NCBI GenBank assembly: GCA_002162695.1
Contig: MAAM01000004.1
Span: 124,001-188,000 of the forward strand
Length of the DNA: 64,000 nucleotides
Origin: Cycloclasticus sp. 46_120_T64
GTDB taxonomy: Bacteria; Pseudomonadota; Gammaproteobacteria; Methylococcales; Cycloclasticaceae
Reading direction: 5' to 3'
Shown: positions 54,680-64,000 of the stretch, in pieces
Numbering within the stretch: the first letter of the stretch is position 1
Layout of the letters: every line of letters begins with the position of its first letter
Translations under genes and position numbers: made by a program
Notes under the pieces: model-generated
What the model saw: the letters and a program-made list of their open reading frames with translations, nothing else
Databases searched by the model: none
What the model was told of the DNA's origin: nothing

Positions 54680-55224
54680 GAGTCGGCCTGTTGTTGCGAG
54701 GTATCGGGTTTGTCCCACTGCCATAACGCGAGGGTACTCGCCACCGGTTCCATCGTGATGCACTCGACGGGGCAGGGGGCAAGGCATAGTTCACAGCCGG
54801 TACACTCGGCTTCGATGACCGTGTGCATATGTTTGGGAGAACCTAAAATAGCGTCGACTGGGCAGGCTTGGATGCATAACTTGCAACCGATGCAGGTCTC
54901 TTCGTCAATAAAGGCGACTAATTTAGCTTTTTCTACCCCGTTTTCCTGATTCAATGGAATCTCGTCGACGCCGAGCAGGTCGGCTAAGGCGGCGATGCCG
55001 GCTTCACCACCGGGGGGGCACTGGTTGATTTGAGCTTTACCATCGGCGATTGCCTGCGCATAGGGACGGCAACCGGGGAAGTTACACTGCCCGCACTGGG
55101 TTTGTGGCAATAGGCTGTCGATTTGTTCAACAATCGGGTCGCCTTCGACCTTGAAGCGGATAGCGGCATAACCTAACAATAAGCCGAGTACGATAAATAA
55201 TAAGATGAGTGCGAAAAATGACAT
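54676..55224 (-). CDS. rnfB: Rnf complex subunit B (ferredoxin)
   Basis: [40 protein letters not shown] and [16 protein letters not shown]. Confidence 0.97.
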   Translation of the reverse strand: MSFFALILLFIVLGLLLGYAAIRFKVEGDPIVEQIDSLLPQTQCGQCNFPGCRPYAQAIADGKAQINQCPPGGEAGIAALADLLGVDEIPLNQENGVEKAKLVAFIDEETCIGCKLCIQACPVDAILGSPKHMHTVIEAECTGCELCLAPCPVECITMEPVASTLALWQWDKPDTSQQQADS

Positions 55225-55226
55225 GA

Positions 55227-55808
55227 TTAGAGTTTTACCAAGCCAGAAAAGCCCATGAACGCAACCGACATTAAACCGGCGGTAATCAGCGCGATGGCGT
55301 TACCTTTGAAGGGTACGGGCACGTCAGATACGCTGATACGTTCACGAATACTGGAAAAGAGCACGAGCACTAATGAAAACCCCAGGGCTGCGCCAAAACC
55401 GTATAAGGCGGATTCGATAAAGCCGTAATCTTGCTGAATATTCAGCAGAGCGACACCCAGTACCGCGCAGTTGGTGGTAATTAACGGCAAGTAAATCCCC
55501 AGCACCTGATACAGCAAGGGGCTGGTTTTATGCACGATGGCTTCAGTCATTTGTACTACCACCGCAATGACCACGATGAAGGTAATGGTGCGTAAGTACT
55601 CTAAGCCGAGTGGAGCCAGTAGGTATTGATTCGCCAAATAACTGCAAATAGACGCCAGCGTGAGCACGAAAGTGGTTGCTAAACCCATGCCCATGGCGGT
55701 TTCCAGCTTGTTTGAGACGCCCATGAAGGGGCACAAACCGAGGAATTTCACCAATACAAAGTTATTAACCAGAATGGTGCTGACTAAGATGAGTAGATAT
55801 TCAGACAT
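55227..55808 (-). CDS. rnfA: Rnf complex subunit A
   Basis: [41 protein letters not shown]. Confidence 0.97.
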   Translation of the reverse strand: MSEYLLILVSTILVNNFVLVKFLGLCPFMGVSNKLETAMGMGLATTFVLTLASICSYLANQYLLAPLGLEYLRTITFIVVIAVVVQMTEAIVHKTSPLLYQVLGIYLPLITTNCAVLGVALLNIQQDYGFIESALYGFGAALGFSLVLVLFSSIRERISVSDVPVPFKGNAIALITAGLMSVAFMGFSGLVKL

Positions 55809-55900
55809 AGGATCAGTGTAAAAATTTTAGCTAGTATATCCTTAATAGTATCGAAGGTATAAGTTCGAATTAGGCTTATTTATAACTAAATGGAATATTA

Positions 55901-55942
55901 AAGCTATTCGATATAACGGAATATAGTTATATCGAATAGCTT
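55901..55942. terminator. perfect 17-bp inverted repeat with 8-nt loop downstream of metG; probable terminator
   Basis: aagctattcgatataac - ggaatata - gttatatcgaatagctt; on the minus strand followed by TTTAATATT. Confidence 0.6.
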
Positions 55943-55965
55943 GCTCAGCGCTGACTGCTGGGTGT

Positions 55966-58014
55966 TTATTTGATGCGCATGCCAGGCTTTGCGCCATCGT
56001 CCGGCGATAGTATCCATAATTCATCGCCGCCAGGGCCGGCAGCCAATACCATGCCTTCGGAAATTCCGAAGCGCATTTTACGCGGTTTAAGGTTAGCCAC
56101 CATCACCGTTAAGCGACCTTCGAGCTGCTCGGGTGTATAGGCTGAGCGAATACCGGCCAGTACCTGCCGCGTTTCATCGCCAAGACTTAAGCTTAAACGC
56201 AGTAGTTTATCGGCGCCTTCAACCAGCTCGGCTTTTTCAATCAGCGCGACCCGTAAATCAATTTTTGCAAAGTCATCAAACTCGATGGTTTCTGCGGCCT
56301 GTTCAGGGGCTTTAGCCTTGCTGGTTTTTTTCGGCGCGGGCGCTTTTTTTTCGAGGTTTTCTTTGGACGCTTCAATCAAGGCGGCTAACTTAGCGGGGTC
56401 TACCCGTGTCATCAAGGGTTTGAATTTATTGATGCTGTGATCGGTTAGCGGTGTTAATTGTTCTGGCCAGCCGAATTCGCCGGCATTTAAGAACTGCTCT
56501 GCTTTCGCAACCATTTCAGGCACGACCGGTTTTAAGTAACAGGCGATGACATAAAACAGGTTGATGCCGACGCTGCAAATATCCTGCAGTTGTTGATCGG
56601 AGTCTTCTTGTTTGGCGACGATCCACGGTTGTTTGTCGTCGATATACTGGTTGGCCTTGTCGGCTAAGCCGGAGATGGCACGCATCGCCTTACCGTATTC
56701 ACGGCTTTCGTATAATTGTGCGATGTCTTCGCTGGCGTCGACAAATTCTGCAAATAAGGCCGGTTCGGCACACTCGGCCGATAGTTTTCCGTCGAAGCGT
56801 TTTTTGATGAAACCACTGCAACGGCTGGCAATATTGACGACCTTGTTCACCAAGTCGGTATTAACCCGCTGGCTAAAGTCTTCGAAATTAAGATCGATGT
56901 CTTCGACCCTATTGTTGAGTTTGGCGGCAAAATAATAACGCAGGTATTCGGGGTTAAGGTGTTCTAAATAGGTGCGTGCTTTGATAAAGGTGCCGCGTGA
57001 TTTAGACATTTTTTCACCATTAACGGTGAGGAAGCCGTGGGCAAAGATAGCGGTTGGGGTTCTGAAACCTGCACCGGTTAACATCGCCGGCCAGAATAAG
57101 GCGTGGAAGTAGACGATGTCCTTACCGATGAAATGGTATAGCTCGGTGCTGCTGTCTTTGTCCCAGTATTCGGCAAAATCCAGTCCGCTGTCATCACACA
57201 ACTTTTGGAAGCTGCCCATATAACCGACAGGGGCGTCTAACCAGACATAAAAGAATTTGCCTGGCGCGCCGGGTATTTCGAAACCAAAATAAGGTGCATC
57301 GCGGGAAATATCCCAGTCCTGTAATCCGGTTTCAAACCATTCGTTGAGCTTATTGGCGACTTGTTCCTGTAAATGCCCCGATTTTGTCCACTTTTGCAGC
57401 ATTTTTTCAAAATCAGCGAGTTTGAAGAAATAGTGTTCGGAGTCCTTTTCTATCGGTTTTTCACCGGAAATAGCCGATATCGGGTTGATTAAATCGGTGG
57501 GGGCATAGGTTGCGCTGCATACTTCGCAATTATCGCCATATTGATCGGCTGCGCCGCACTTCGGGCACTCTCCTTTGATGAAACGATCAGGCAGAAACAT
57601 GTTTTTAACGGGGTCATAGGCCTGCGTGATGGTTTTGCTGTGAATATGCCCTTGTTCTTGCAAACGAGCATAAATCAGCTCGGCGTAGTGTTTGGTTTCG
57701 TCTGAGTGGGTGCTGTAAAAATTGTCAAACGCGACGTTAAAATCTTTGAAATCAGCGTTATGTTGGGTCCAAGTGTCGGCAATCAGTTGTTCAGGAGTGA
57801 TCCCCTCTTGCTGTGCACGAAGCATAATAGGCGTGCCGTGTGCATCATCTGCGCAGACATAATGGCATGTGTGGCCGCGTTGTTTTTGGAAACGCACCCA
57901 AATATCGGTTTGAATGTATTCAACCAAGTGGCCAATATGAATTGGGCCGTTTGCATAAGGCAAGGCGCTGGTAACAAGAATTTTTCTGATTTGTTTTGAC
58001 ATAAAGCGATTCAA
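55966..58014 (-). CDS. metG: methionyl-tRNA synthetase
   Basis: [41 protein letters not shown]-terminal tRNA-binding domain. Confidence 0.98.
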   Translation of the reverse strand: MNRFMSKQIRKILVTSALPYANGPIHIGHLVEYIQTDIWVRFQKQRGHTCHYVCADDAHGTPIMLRAQQEGITPEQLIADTWTQHNADFKDFNVAFDNFYSTHSDETKHYAELIYARLQEQGHIHSKTITQAYDPVKNMFLPDRFIKGECPKCGAADQYGDNCEVCSATYAPTDLINPISAISGEKPIEKDSEHYFFKLADFEKMLQKWTKSGHLQEQVANKLNEWFETGLQDWDISRDAPYFGFEIPGAPGKFFYVWLDAPVGYMGSFQKLCDDSGLDFAEYWDKDSSTELYHFIGKDIVYFHALFWPAMLTGAGFRTPTAIFAHGFLTVNGEKMSKSRGTFIKARTYLEHLNPEYLRYYFAAKLNNRVEDIDLNFEDFSQRVNTDLVNKVVNIASRCSGFIKKRFDGKLSAECAEPALFAEFVDASEDIAQLYESREYGKAMRAISGLADKANQYIDDKQPWIVAKQEDSDQQLQDICSVGINLFYVIACYLKPVVPEMVAKAEQFLNAGEFGWPEQLTPLTDHSINKFKPLMTRVDPAKLAALIEASKENLEKKAPAPKKTSKAKAPEQAAETIEFDDFAKIDLRVALIEKAELVEGADKLLRLSLSLGDETRQVLAGIRSAYTPEQLEGRLTVMVANLKPRKMRFGISEGMVLAAGPGGDELWILSPDDGAKPGMRIK

Positions 58015-58204
58015 TTGACGGATTGGTTAAAACTCAAATTGCTTATTGCTAAGCCCTTTGTGTTTATCAAGCGTTAAAGGCTTGATTTATTAGCGGTATT
58101 GTCCCATAAAAAAGCCGCTAAAGGATAACGTGGGCGAGTTTATCTTCCCGCTAGGCCGGTTATTTAAGCGGCGGCTGTTTTTGCGTACCGCTTGTTAGAG
58201 TTGC

Positions 58205-58393
58205 TTATCCCTTGCAGGTGGTCGCGAGCTTATCGGCCGTTTGTTGATCGGCGGATGGTTCAAGTTTGGCTTGCTGCTCATTCCACAGTGCGAGTTGTTG
58301 GTAATAATAATCCCATACGCAGGGGCAGCAAGCGCCACCGCCACAACAATCGTCGTTGGCGGGGCGTTCGGGTTTACTGATCAGTTGACTCAT
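58205..58393 (-). CDS. oxidoreductase-like domain protein (62 aa, Cys-rich)
   Basis: RPANDDCCGGGACCPCVWDYYYQQLALWNEQQ matches the N-terminal oxidoreductase-like family pattern. Confidence 0.8.
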   Translation of the reverse strand: MSQLISKPERPANDDCCGGGACCPCVWDYYYQQLALWNEQQAKLEPSADQQTADKLATTCKG

Positions 58394-58441
58394 GGTGTTG
58401 TTTATATCGTGCTCATTAAGCCATCAACGCTACAACGAGGA

Positions 58442-58621
58442 CTATTTCAGCAAGCAGTTTTTAGCGAAATCGGTCGCTTGATTAGCGGTCCAATCGGCAG
58501 ATTCTTTTTGTTTCATATCGTTACACCAAGCTTCGCTGCCCACTTCGGGCGCGCAGCCAGACAGGGTTAAGATGAAAGCGGCGGCGAGGGTGCTGAGTAG
58601 GGTGTTTTTAAACGAGTTCAT
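58442..58621 (-). CDS. DUF3012-like small lipoprotein (59 aa; not in the ORF track)
   Basis: Manual translation MNSFKNTLLSTLAAAFILTLSGCAPEVGSEAWCNDMKQKESADWTANQATDFAKNCLLK*; lipobox LSGC and GSEAWCxDMK..DWTANQATDFAKxC pattern. Confidence 0.82.
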   Translation of the reverse strand: MNSFKNTLLSTLAAAFILTLSGCAPEVGSEAWCNDMKQKESADWTANQATDFAKNCLLK

Positions 58622-58782
58622 TAAGCGAGACGTCCTGTTATTGAAAATGAGACGACATAGTACTTAATATATTGGCGAATGTCTGCGGGCTGGTGCCGAT
58701 AGCGCGGTTAAATTAACCGAATAGGCCGATATCCGTATAGAATATCGGGCTTTATACACATATTTAAGTACGCGGAGTCAGC

Positions 58783-59868
58783 ATGAGTGAGTTATCGGTA
58801 AAGGATATTGAGCAGCACCTAAGTCAATTTATAGATCCTTTAACGGAGCAGAGTATTGCCAAGGATAAGGGCTTAAAAAACCTAACCTTGGTGAATGGCG
58901 AGTTACGTATCGATGTGGTATTAGGTTACCCGGCAGCAGGCATTCAAAAACAATTAGAGGCCGATATTGCGACTTACTTACAGCAATTAGACGGGGTGCG
59001 TAGCGCCGAAGTCAGCGTGAGTTGGAAAGTTAAACCACACGCCGTACAAAAAGGTACCAAACCGCGTAATGGGGTGAAGAACATGATCGCGGTCGCATCT
59101 GGCAAAGGCGGGGTGGGTAAATCAACGACCTCGGTTAACCTAGCATTAGCACTGCAAGCAGAAGGTGCCCGTGTGGGTATTCTTGATGCTGATATTTATG
59201 GTCCAAGCCAGCCGATGATGCTCGGCATTAGTGGCCGCCCAAGCTCACCCGATGGTCGTTCCATTCAGCCGATGGCAGGACATGGTTTACAGGTGATGTC
59301 GGTGGGTTTTTTAGTGGATGAAGACACCCCAATGATCCTACGTGGGCCGATGGTGACACAGGCCTTAGGTCAATTACTGAATGATACCAATTGGGATGAT
59401 TTGGACTACCTGATTATTGATATGCCACCAGGCACCGGTGATATTCACCTAACCTTGGCACAAACCGTACCGGTAACCGGTGCTGTCATCGTCACCACCC
59501 CACAAGACATTGCCTTGATCGACGCGAAAAAAGGGCTGAAAATGTTCGAAAAAGTGGGTATTCCGGTATTGGGCCTGATTGAAAACATGAGCCTGCATAT
59601 TTGTTCAAACTGTCAGCACGAAGAAGCTATTTTTGGTCAAGGTGGCGGTGAGGCCATGGCGAAGGACTTTGCGGTCGAATTTTTAGGTGCTTTGCCATTG
59701 GATATGTCGATTCGTTTAAGTACAGATACGGGCACCCCTACGGTAGCTGCAGAGCCAGAAGGACGTATTGCGGCTATTTACCGTGAGATGGCGAGAAACC
59801 TAGCGGCTTCCTTAGCCGTTAAAGCGAAAGACTTTAGCGCCAAAATTCCAAACATCGTTATTAAATAG
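58783..59868 (+). CDS. apbC: Mrp/ApbC-type P-loop iron-sulfur carrier
   Basis: AVASGKGGVGKSTTSVNLALAL; CSNCQHEEAIFGQGGG. Confidence 0.96.
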   Translation: MSELSVKDIEQHLSQFIDPLTEQSIAKDKGLKNLTLVNGELRIDVVLGYPAAGIQKQLEADIATYLQQLDGVRSAEVSVSWKVKPHAVQKGTKPRNGVKNMIAVASGKGGVGKSTTSVNLALALQAEGARVGILDADIYGPSQPMMLGISGRPSSPDGRSIQPMAGHGLQVMSVGFLVDEDTPMILRGPMVTQALGQLLNDTNWDDLDYLIIDMPPGTGDIHLTLAQTVPVTGAVIVTTPQDIALIDAKKGLKMFEKVGIPVLGLIENMSLHICSNCQHEEAIFGQGGGEAMAKDFAVEFLGALPLDMSIRLSTDTGTPTVAAEPEGRIAAIYREMARNLAASLAVKAKDFSAKIPNIVIK

Positions 59869-59880
59869 TAAGGGTCAAAC

Positions 59881-60447
59881 ATGGGTATTAAGTCGGATAG
59901 CTGGATTCGCCGGATGGCGGCGGAGAAGGATATGATTGCGCCGTTTGAAGCGCAGCAAGTACGTAACTCAGACGAAGGTCGGGTGATTTCCTATGGCACT
60001 TCGAGTTATGGTTACGATATTCGTTGTTCGGACGAGTTTAAAATTTTCACCAATATTAACTCAGCGATTGTTGACCCGAAAAACTTCGATGAAAACAGCT
60101 TCGTCGACGTGAAATCAGACATCTGTATTATTCCGCCAAACTCCTTCGTACTGGCGCGCACCGTTGAGTACCTGAAAATACCACGCGATGTACTGACCAT
60201 TTGCCTAGGCAAATCCACCTACGCGCGTTGCGGCATCATCGTTAATGTGACGCCCTTAGAGCCTGAGTGGGAAGGTCATGTGACCCTGGAGTTCTCCAAT
60301 ACCACACCGCTACCGGCAAAAATCTATGCCAACGAAGGCGTGGCACAGATTTTATTCCTCGGTGCTGATGAAATCTGTGAAACCTCGTATGGAGATCGTG
60401 CGGGCAAGTACCAGGGGCAAACTGGGGTGACCTTGCCGAAGACTTGA
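59881..60447 (+). CDS. dcd: dCTP deaminase
   Basis: [53 protein letters not shown]. Confidence 0.97.
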   Translation: MGIKSDSWIRRMAAEKDMIAPFEAQQVRNSDEGRVISYGTSSYGYDIRCSDEFKIFTNINSAIVDPKNFDENSFVDVKSDICIIPPNSFVLARTVEYLKIPRDVLTICLGKSTYARCGIIVNVTPLEPEWEGHVTLEFSNTTPLPAKIYANEGVAQILFLGADEICETSYGDRAGKYQGQTGVTLPKT

Positions 60448-60529
60448 TTTGTAGTCTTCCATGGGCCGTTATTTTGCAGGGATGCGTTAGTGTAGTCTGA
60501 AAATAATGCTCTATAGAATTGGAATGAAA

Positions 60530-60636
60530 AGTTAACAAGGTAAATAACGCTAGCTACAAAAACGGCGGTGGACCTCCGTAATCTGTCGAGAACAGACTGC
60601 GCCAACTTACTCTGGCCCGTGTTCGCAACGTTATGT
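60530..60636 (+). repeat. candidate attC-like site upstream of the NTF2-like ORF
   Basis: agttaacaagg ... gcaacGTTATGT with internal hairpins (cggcggt/acctccg; tctgt/acaga). Confidence 0.35.
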
Positions 60637-60666
60637 TTTAAAATACTCGTAAAAAATGGTATTAAA

Positions 60667-61020
60667 ATGGAAATTGATAACAACGCCTTTGCAAAAGAAT
60701 GGGTAGATTCATGGAACTCCCATGATATAGATAGAATTCTAGCGCACTACTCTGATGATTTTGAAATTACAACGCCAATGATTAAAATTGCGTTAGGGCT
60801 CGACACAGGCACATTGGCTGGAAAACAAAATGTAAGAAAGTACTGGGAGGAGGCATTGAGGAAAATGCCTGACCTATGCTTTGAATTAAAGGACGTCACA
60901 GGCAGTGTTAACTCCATTGCCATATATTACAAATCGGTAATGGATAAAATGGCCATAGAAGTTATGTTTTTTAATGACCAAGGTGAAGTTAACAAGGTTG
61001 TAGCCCATTATACGAATTAA
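60667..61020 (+). CDS. NTF2/SnoaL-like small protein (cassette-like ORF)
   Basis: MEIDNNAFAKEWVDSWNSHDIDRILAHYSDDFEITTP...AGKQNVRKYWEEALRKMPDL; AT-richer than neighbours. Confidence 0.85.
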   Translation: MEIDNNAFAKEWVDSWNSHDIDRILAHYSDDFEITTPMIKIALGLDTGTLAGKQNVRKYWEEALRKMPDLCFELKDVTGSVNSIAIYYKSVMDKMAIEVMFFNDQGEVNKVVAHYTN

Positions 61021-61045
61021 AGACATAACAAGTATTGAGGTGTAA

Positions 61046-61435
61046 GTGATTACTGGCAGTTGTCTATGTGGCAAAGTTAAATATGAGGTTTCAGGGGGAA
61101 TTGGTGATGTGGTTCACTGTCATTGCCAAACTTGCCGAAAAGCTCATGGTTCAGTCTTTTCAAGTGTATCTTCGGTCAATGACAGTGAGTTTACTTTACT
61201 AAGTAAAACACCTCTTGCTTGCTTTGAATCATCAAAAGGCAAAAACAGGTATTTTTGTTCTAGTTGCGGCACGCAAATTTATGCCAAAAGAGATGGTACA
61301 AAACACATAATTTTACGTCTTGGATCATTAGATGATGACCCTCAGGCAAAAGAAAGTTGCCATATATGGGTTTCACAAAAAGCTACTTGGTATGCAATTA
61401 ACAGTAATTTACCGGAGCATCAGGAGTTTGAATAA
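61046..61435 (+). CDS. GFA/CENP-V family protein (GTG start)
   Basis: ITGSCLCGKVKYEVSGG...HCHCQTCRKAHGSVFSS...YFCSSCGTQIYA zinc-binding Cys motifs. Confidence 0.9.
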   Translation: MITGSCLCGKVKYEVSGGIGDVVHCHCQTCRKAHGSVFSSVSSVNDSEFTLLSKTPLACFESSKGKNRYFCSSCGTQIYAKRDGTKHIILRLGSLDDDPQAKESCHIWVSQKATWYAINSNLPEHQEFE

Positions 61436-61436
61436 A

Positions 61437-61481
61437 GCTCATAACACATCGAATAAACAGGGATGCTTGCGGCGTTAGAGC
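61437..61481 (+). repeat. candidate short attC-like palindrome downstream of GFA
   Basis: GCTCATAACaCATC...GATGcttgcgGCGTTAGAGC; the right arm ends in the R'-like GTTAGAG. Confidence 0.45.
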
Positions 61482-61556
61482 CTAATCAGCATTTCTTTGA
61501 GGTGGGCATTCCAGAGGGCGGTGGCTGAATGATATTTACAATGATGTCTACCAATC

Positions 61557-61613
61557 GCTCTAACAAAAGATTCCAAATGGACGCGGAAAAAAATCGCAGG
61601 TCCCTTATTTTGG
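61557..61613 (+). repeat. truncated attC-like imperfect palindrome abutting the DUF3108 stop codon
   Basis: GCTCTAACAAAAGATT then ccaaatggacgcg...cgcaggtcccttattttgg; no right-hand GTTRRRY. Confidence 0.3.
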
Positions 61614-62324
61614 CGGATTGAACCGCACTTTTTGCAAACGCATTTCAAATGTCCCGTATTTTTTTTCACGTTGCAGTAAGACCGGTAAATTATGCAGTGC
61701 CGGCGCGCACCAATAGTAGGTGATGCTCTTGTGCTGGCCTTTTCTGCGGGCGAATTTTTTGGTTTGCTGCCACTTGCCCTTGATGCGGGTTTTGTCGTCA
61801 CCAAGCGGCTCAAAATGGTACTGTTTGAGTTTGCCGCCATCGGCTACTTGATAACTGATGGCCTTATTTGATTGTTTGAGGTCGAGCATCAGGGCAATTT
61901 GCATCAGGGCTTTGTCGAGGACGCCGTTGCTGATGGGCATCTTCCAGCTCTCCCCGTCGGAGGCGTTGGTAACGCTGAGTTGTTGCCAGTTGAAGTCTAG
62001 GCGGACGTCCTTTTCTGCTTGTTTGGATTGTTTGAGATACCGGTACTGAATCGGCCGTATCTGACCATCGATGAGTTCAAATAGGCTGCTTTCGACCAGC
62101 TTCTTCTGTTGAATAAACGATAATAGGCCGCTGTTGCGGGTGGTTGAGGTGAGCTGGTATCGATTATTGCCCAGCGCTTCAACGCTCAGTTCCACCCGGC
62201 CAATTTCTAATTTATTATGTTGTAGCAGGTATTCAGCGTTGAATAAGGGGATTATTGGCTGATCGGCGAAAGCGGGCGATAGGCCGAGAATAAACAGTAG
62301 CAGGAGGGCTGACAGTAGGCGCAT
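61605..62324 (-). CDS. DUF3108 family exported protein
   Basis: Signal peptide; PLFNAEYLLQHNKLEIGRVELSVEALGNNRYQLTSTTRNSGLLSF; adjacent to purN. Confidence 0.88.
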   Translation of the reverse strand: MRLLSALLLLFILGLSPAFADQPIIPLFNAEYLLQHNKLEIGRVELSVEALGNNRYQLTSTTRNSGLLSFIQQKKLVESSLFELIDGQIRPIQYRYLKQSKQAEKDVRLDFNWQQLSVTNASDGESWKMPISNGVLDKALMQIALMLDLKQSNKAISYQVADGGKLKQYHFEPLGDDKTRIKGKWQQTKKFARRKGQHKSITYYWCAPALHNLPVLLQREKKYGTFEMRLQKVRFNPPK

Positions 62325-62333
62325 CGAATGGGT

Positions 62334-62972
62334 TTACATATAATCGATGACGACGGGGCCGCTCATTTTCTTCTGATCCATATACACCTCATGGCCCTTG
62401 AGTTCGATACGACCTTCGGCTAGCCAGCTGATCGCGGTTGGGTAGATCAACTGCTCCTTGCTTTTGATGCGCAGCTCTAAGCTCTCGACGTTATCGCTAG
62501 GGAGTACCGGTACTCGCGCTTGCAGCACCACAGGGCCACCATCGAGTTCGGTGTTTACAAAGTGTACGCTGCTGCCATGTAGGGGTTCACCATCATCCAT
62601 TACCCGTTGGTGGGTGTACATGCCCTTATATTTTGGTAATAAGGAGGGGTGGATGTTGATCAGTTTGCCGTAATAATGGTTAACGAAGTCATCGCTCAGA
62701 ATGCGCATGAAACCGGCTAAAACGATTAAGTCGGCTTGCTGTTGTTCGATCAGTTTTTTGAGTTCTAAGTCGAAGGCTTCACGCGAAGGAAAGGCGGTAT
62801 GCTCGAGCACGTGGCTGTTTATACCGGCTTTTTGCGCACGCTCTAAACCCATTACATCGGCTTTATTGCTAATGACGGCGCAAATATCGGCCGGCAAATC
62901 GGCGTCTATCATCGATTGTAAGGTGCTGCCTGAACCCGATAATAGAACGACGATGCGGTAGCGATTACTCAT
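62334..62972 (-). CDS. purN: phosphoribosylglycinamide formyltransferase
   Basis: RIVVLLSGSGSTLQSMIDA; LVLAGFMRILSDDFV; NIHPSLLPKYKGMYTH. Confidence 0.97.
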   Translation of the reverse strand: MSNRYRIVVLLSGSGSTLQSMIDADLPADICAVISNKADVMGLERAQKAGINSHVLEHTAFPSREAFDLELKKLIEQQQADLIVLAGFMRILSDDFVNHYYGKLINIHPSLLPKYKGMYTHQRVMDDGEPLHGSSVHFVNTELDGGPVVLQARVPVLPSDNVESLELRIKSKEQLIYPTAISWLAEGRIELKGHEVYMDQKKMSGPVVIDYM

Positions 62973-62977
62973 GCGGC

Positions 62978-64000
62978 TTACAGGTAATTAACCACGGGTT
63001 CGCCTTCTGCGGCGGAGATGTCGCCAATAACAAAGGCTGATTCACCGCTGCTAGCGAGCTGCGCCAAGACGGCGTCGGTATCTTCTTTTGCTACGCAGAC
63101 GACCATGCCAATGCCACAGTTAAAGGTTTTTAGCATTTCTTCGTCGCTGATATTGCCTTCTTCTTGTAACCAGTCAAATAAAGCCGGTGTTGGCCAGCTG
63201 CCCAGTTTTACATTGGCAACGGTATTTTCTGGTAATACACGAGGGAGGTTTTCGGTAATGCCGCCACCGGTAATATGCGCTAAGGCGTGTACATCATGTT
63301 GGCTGATCAGCGCGAGTAATGATTTAACGTAAATACGGGTGGGTTCAAGCAAGAGCTCGGCGAGTGGTTTGCCGTCTAAGGTTTGTTCGAGGTCGTCTTG
63401 TAATTCGATCACCTTACGGATTAATGAATAACCGTTAGAGTGTGCGCCAGATGAAGCAAGGCCGATTAAGACGTCGCCGACGGCTACTTTGGAACCATCG
63501 ATAATAGCGTCTTTTTCAACGATGCCGACACTGAAACCGGCTAAATCGTAGTCTTCACCTTCGTACATGCCAGGCATTTCAGCGGTTTCGCCGCCCACTA
63601 AGGCTGCACCGGATAGTTCGCAACCTTTACCAATACCGGCGATTGCGTCACTAGCGATGTCGAGATCGAGTTTTCCGGTCGCGTAATAATCGAGGAAAAA
63701 TAGAGGTTCTGCGCCAGTGACGATAATATCGTTAACGCACATCGCCACTAAGTCGATGCCGATGGTGTCATGTTTGTTGAGCATCATCGCTAATTTGAGT
63801 TTGGTACCCACGCCATCGGTGCCGGAGACCAATACAGGTTTTTTGTAGCGATCTAAGGGCAGTTCAAATAATGAGCCGAAGCCACCCAGTCCTGACATAA
63901 CACCGGGTCGCTGAGTCCGTTTTGCGATGGGTTTAATTCGTTCTACGAGTTGAGCACCAGCATCAATATCAACACCAGCGTCTTTATAGCTTAGGCTATT
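62978..64000 (-). CDS. purM: phosphoribosylformylglycinamidine cyclo-ligase, 5' end truncated by the window edge
   Basis: Frame stays open to the edge: [47 protein letters not shown]...; true start lies outside. Confidence 0.96.
   Translation of the reverse strand, partial: NSLSYKDAGVDIDAGAQLVERIKPIAKRTQRPGVMSGLGGFGSLFELPLDRYKKPVLVSGTDGVGTKLKLAMMLNKHDTIGIDLVAMCVNDIIVTGAEPLFFLDYYATGKLDLDIASDAIAGIGKGCELSGAALVGGETAEMPGMYEGEDYDLAGFSVGIVEKDAIIDGSKVAVGDVLIGLASSGAHSNGYSLIRKVIELQDDLEQTLDGKPLAELLLEPTRIYVKSLLALISQHDVHALAHITGGGITENLPRVLPENTVANVKLGSWPTPALFDWLQEEGNISDEEMLKTFNCGIGMVVCVAKEDTDAVLAQLASSGESAFVIGDISAAEGEPVVNYL

Noticed and set aside
53150-54787. Extended rnfC ORF start at 54787
   Set aside because: The first 36 residues overlap rnfB and do not resemble RnfC; start at 54679 (MKLWRFNGG) is better.
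61475-61840. 121-aa minus-strand ORF overlapping the DUF3108 gene
   Set aside because: Overlaps the well-supported DUF3108 CDS in another frame; its C-terminal part covers the attC-like region and has no recognisable domain.

Overview
The window is a compact gammaproteobacterial chromosomal segment made up mostly of housekeeping genes. From left to right it carries: hemB-aroE; PilZ, EAL/HDOD and gamma-carbonic-anhydrase genes; LemA and GIDE-like genes; prlC; a sulfide:quinone oxidoreductase convergent with a TusA-like gene; ubiD; the conserved algZ-algR-hemC-hemD-hemX-hemY block divergent from argH; a PAS/degenerate-GGDEF gene plus cyaA; peroxiredoxin and oxyR; lptM-like-lysA-dapF-DUF484-xerC; a PAS + CZB-type MCP pair; a soluble multi-PAS hybrid kinase; a Cus-type RND metal efflux operon; a MacA/MacB-like cluster with two split permeases; an orphan BtuF-like protein and a FrnE-like protein; lipoproteins; GST; slyD; a PHP gene; tonB; rnfABCDGE; metG; mrp/apbC; dcd; DUF3108; purN; and a partial purM at the right edge. 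I saw no rRNA, tRNA, CRISPR array or intact transposon. The most unusual region is an AT-richer island at about 60448-61615, between the convergent dcd and DUF3108 genes. It holds an NTF2/SnoaL-like ORF and a GFA-family ORF flanked by several attC-like imperfect palindromes, which suggests an orphan integron-cassette remnant without an integrase in the window. Other notable items are a CetB/CetA-like split energy-taxis pair with an FNR-like palindrome upstream, a degraded SPFH-like gene fragment, two near-identically shaped perfect 16-17 bp hairpins, an EF-hand fused to a GIDE-type protein, and two small genes missed by the ORF track (a DUF3012-like and an LptM-like lipoprotein). I found no convincing wholly new system. 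All family calls are from motif recognition by eye; no searches were run.
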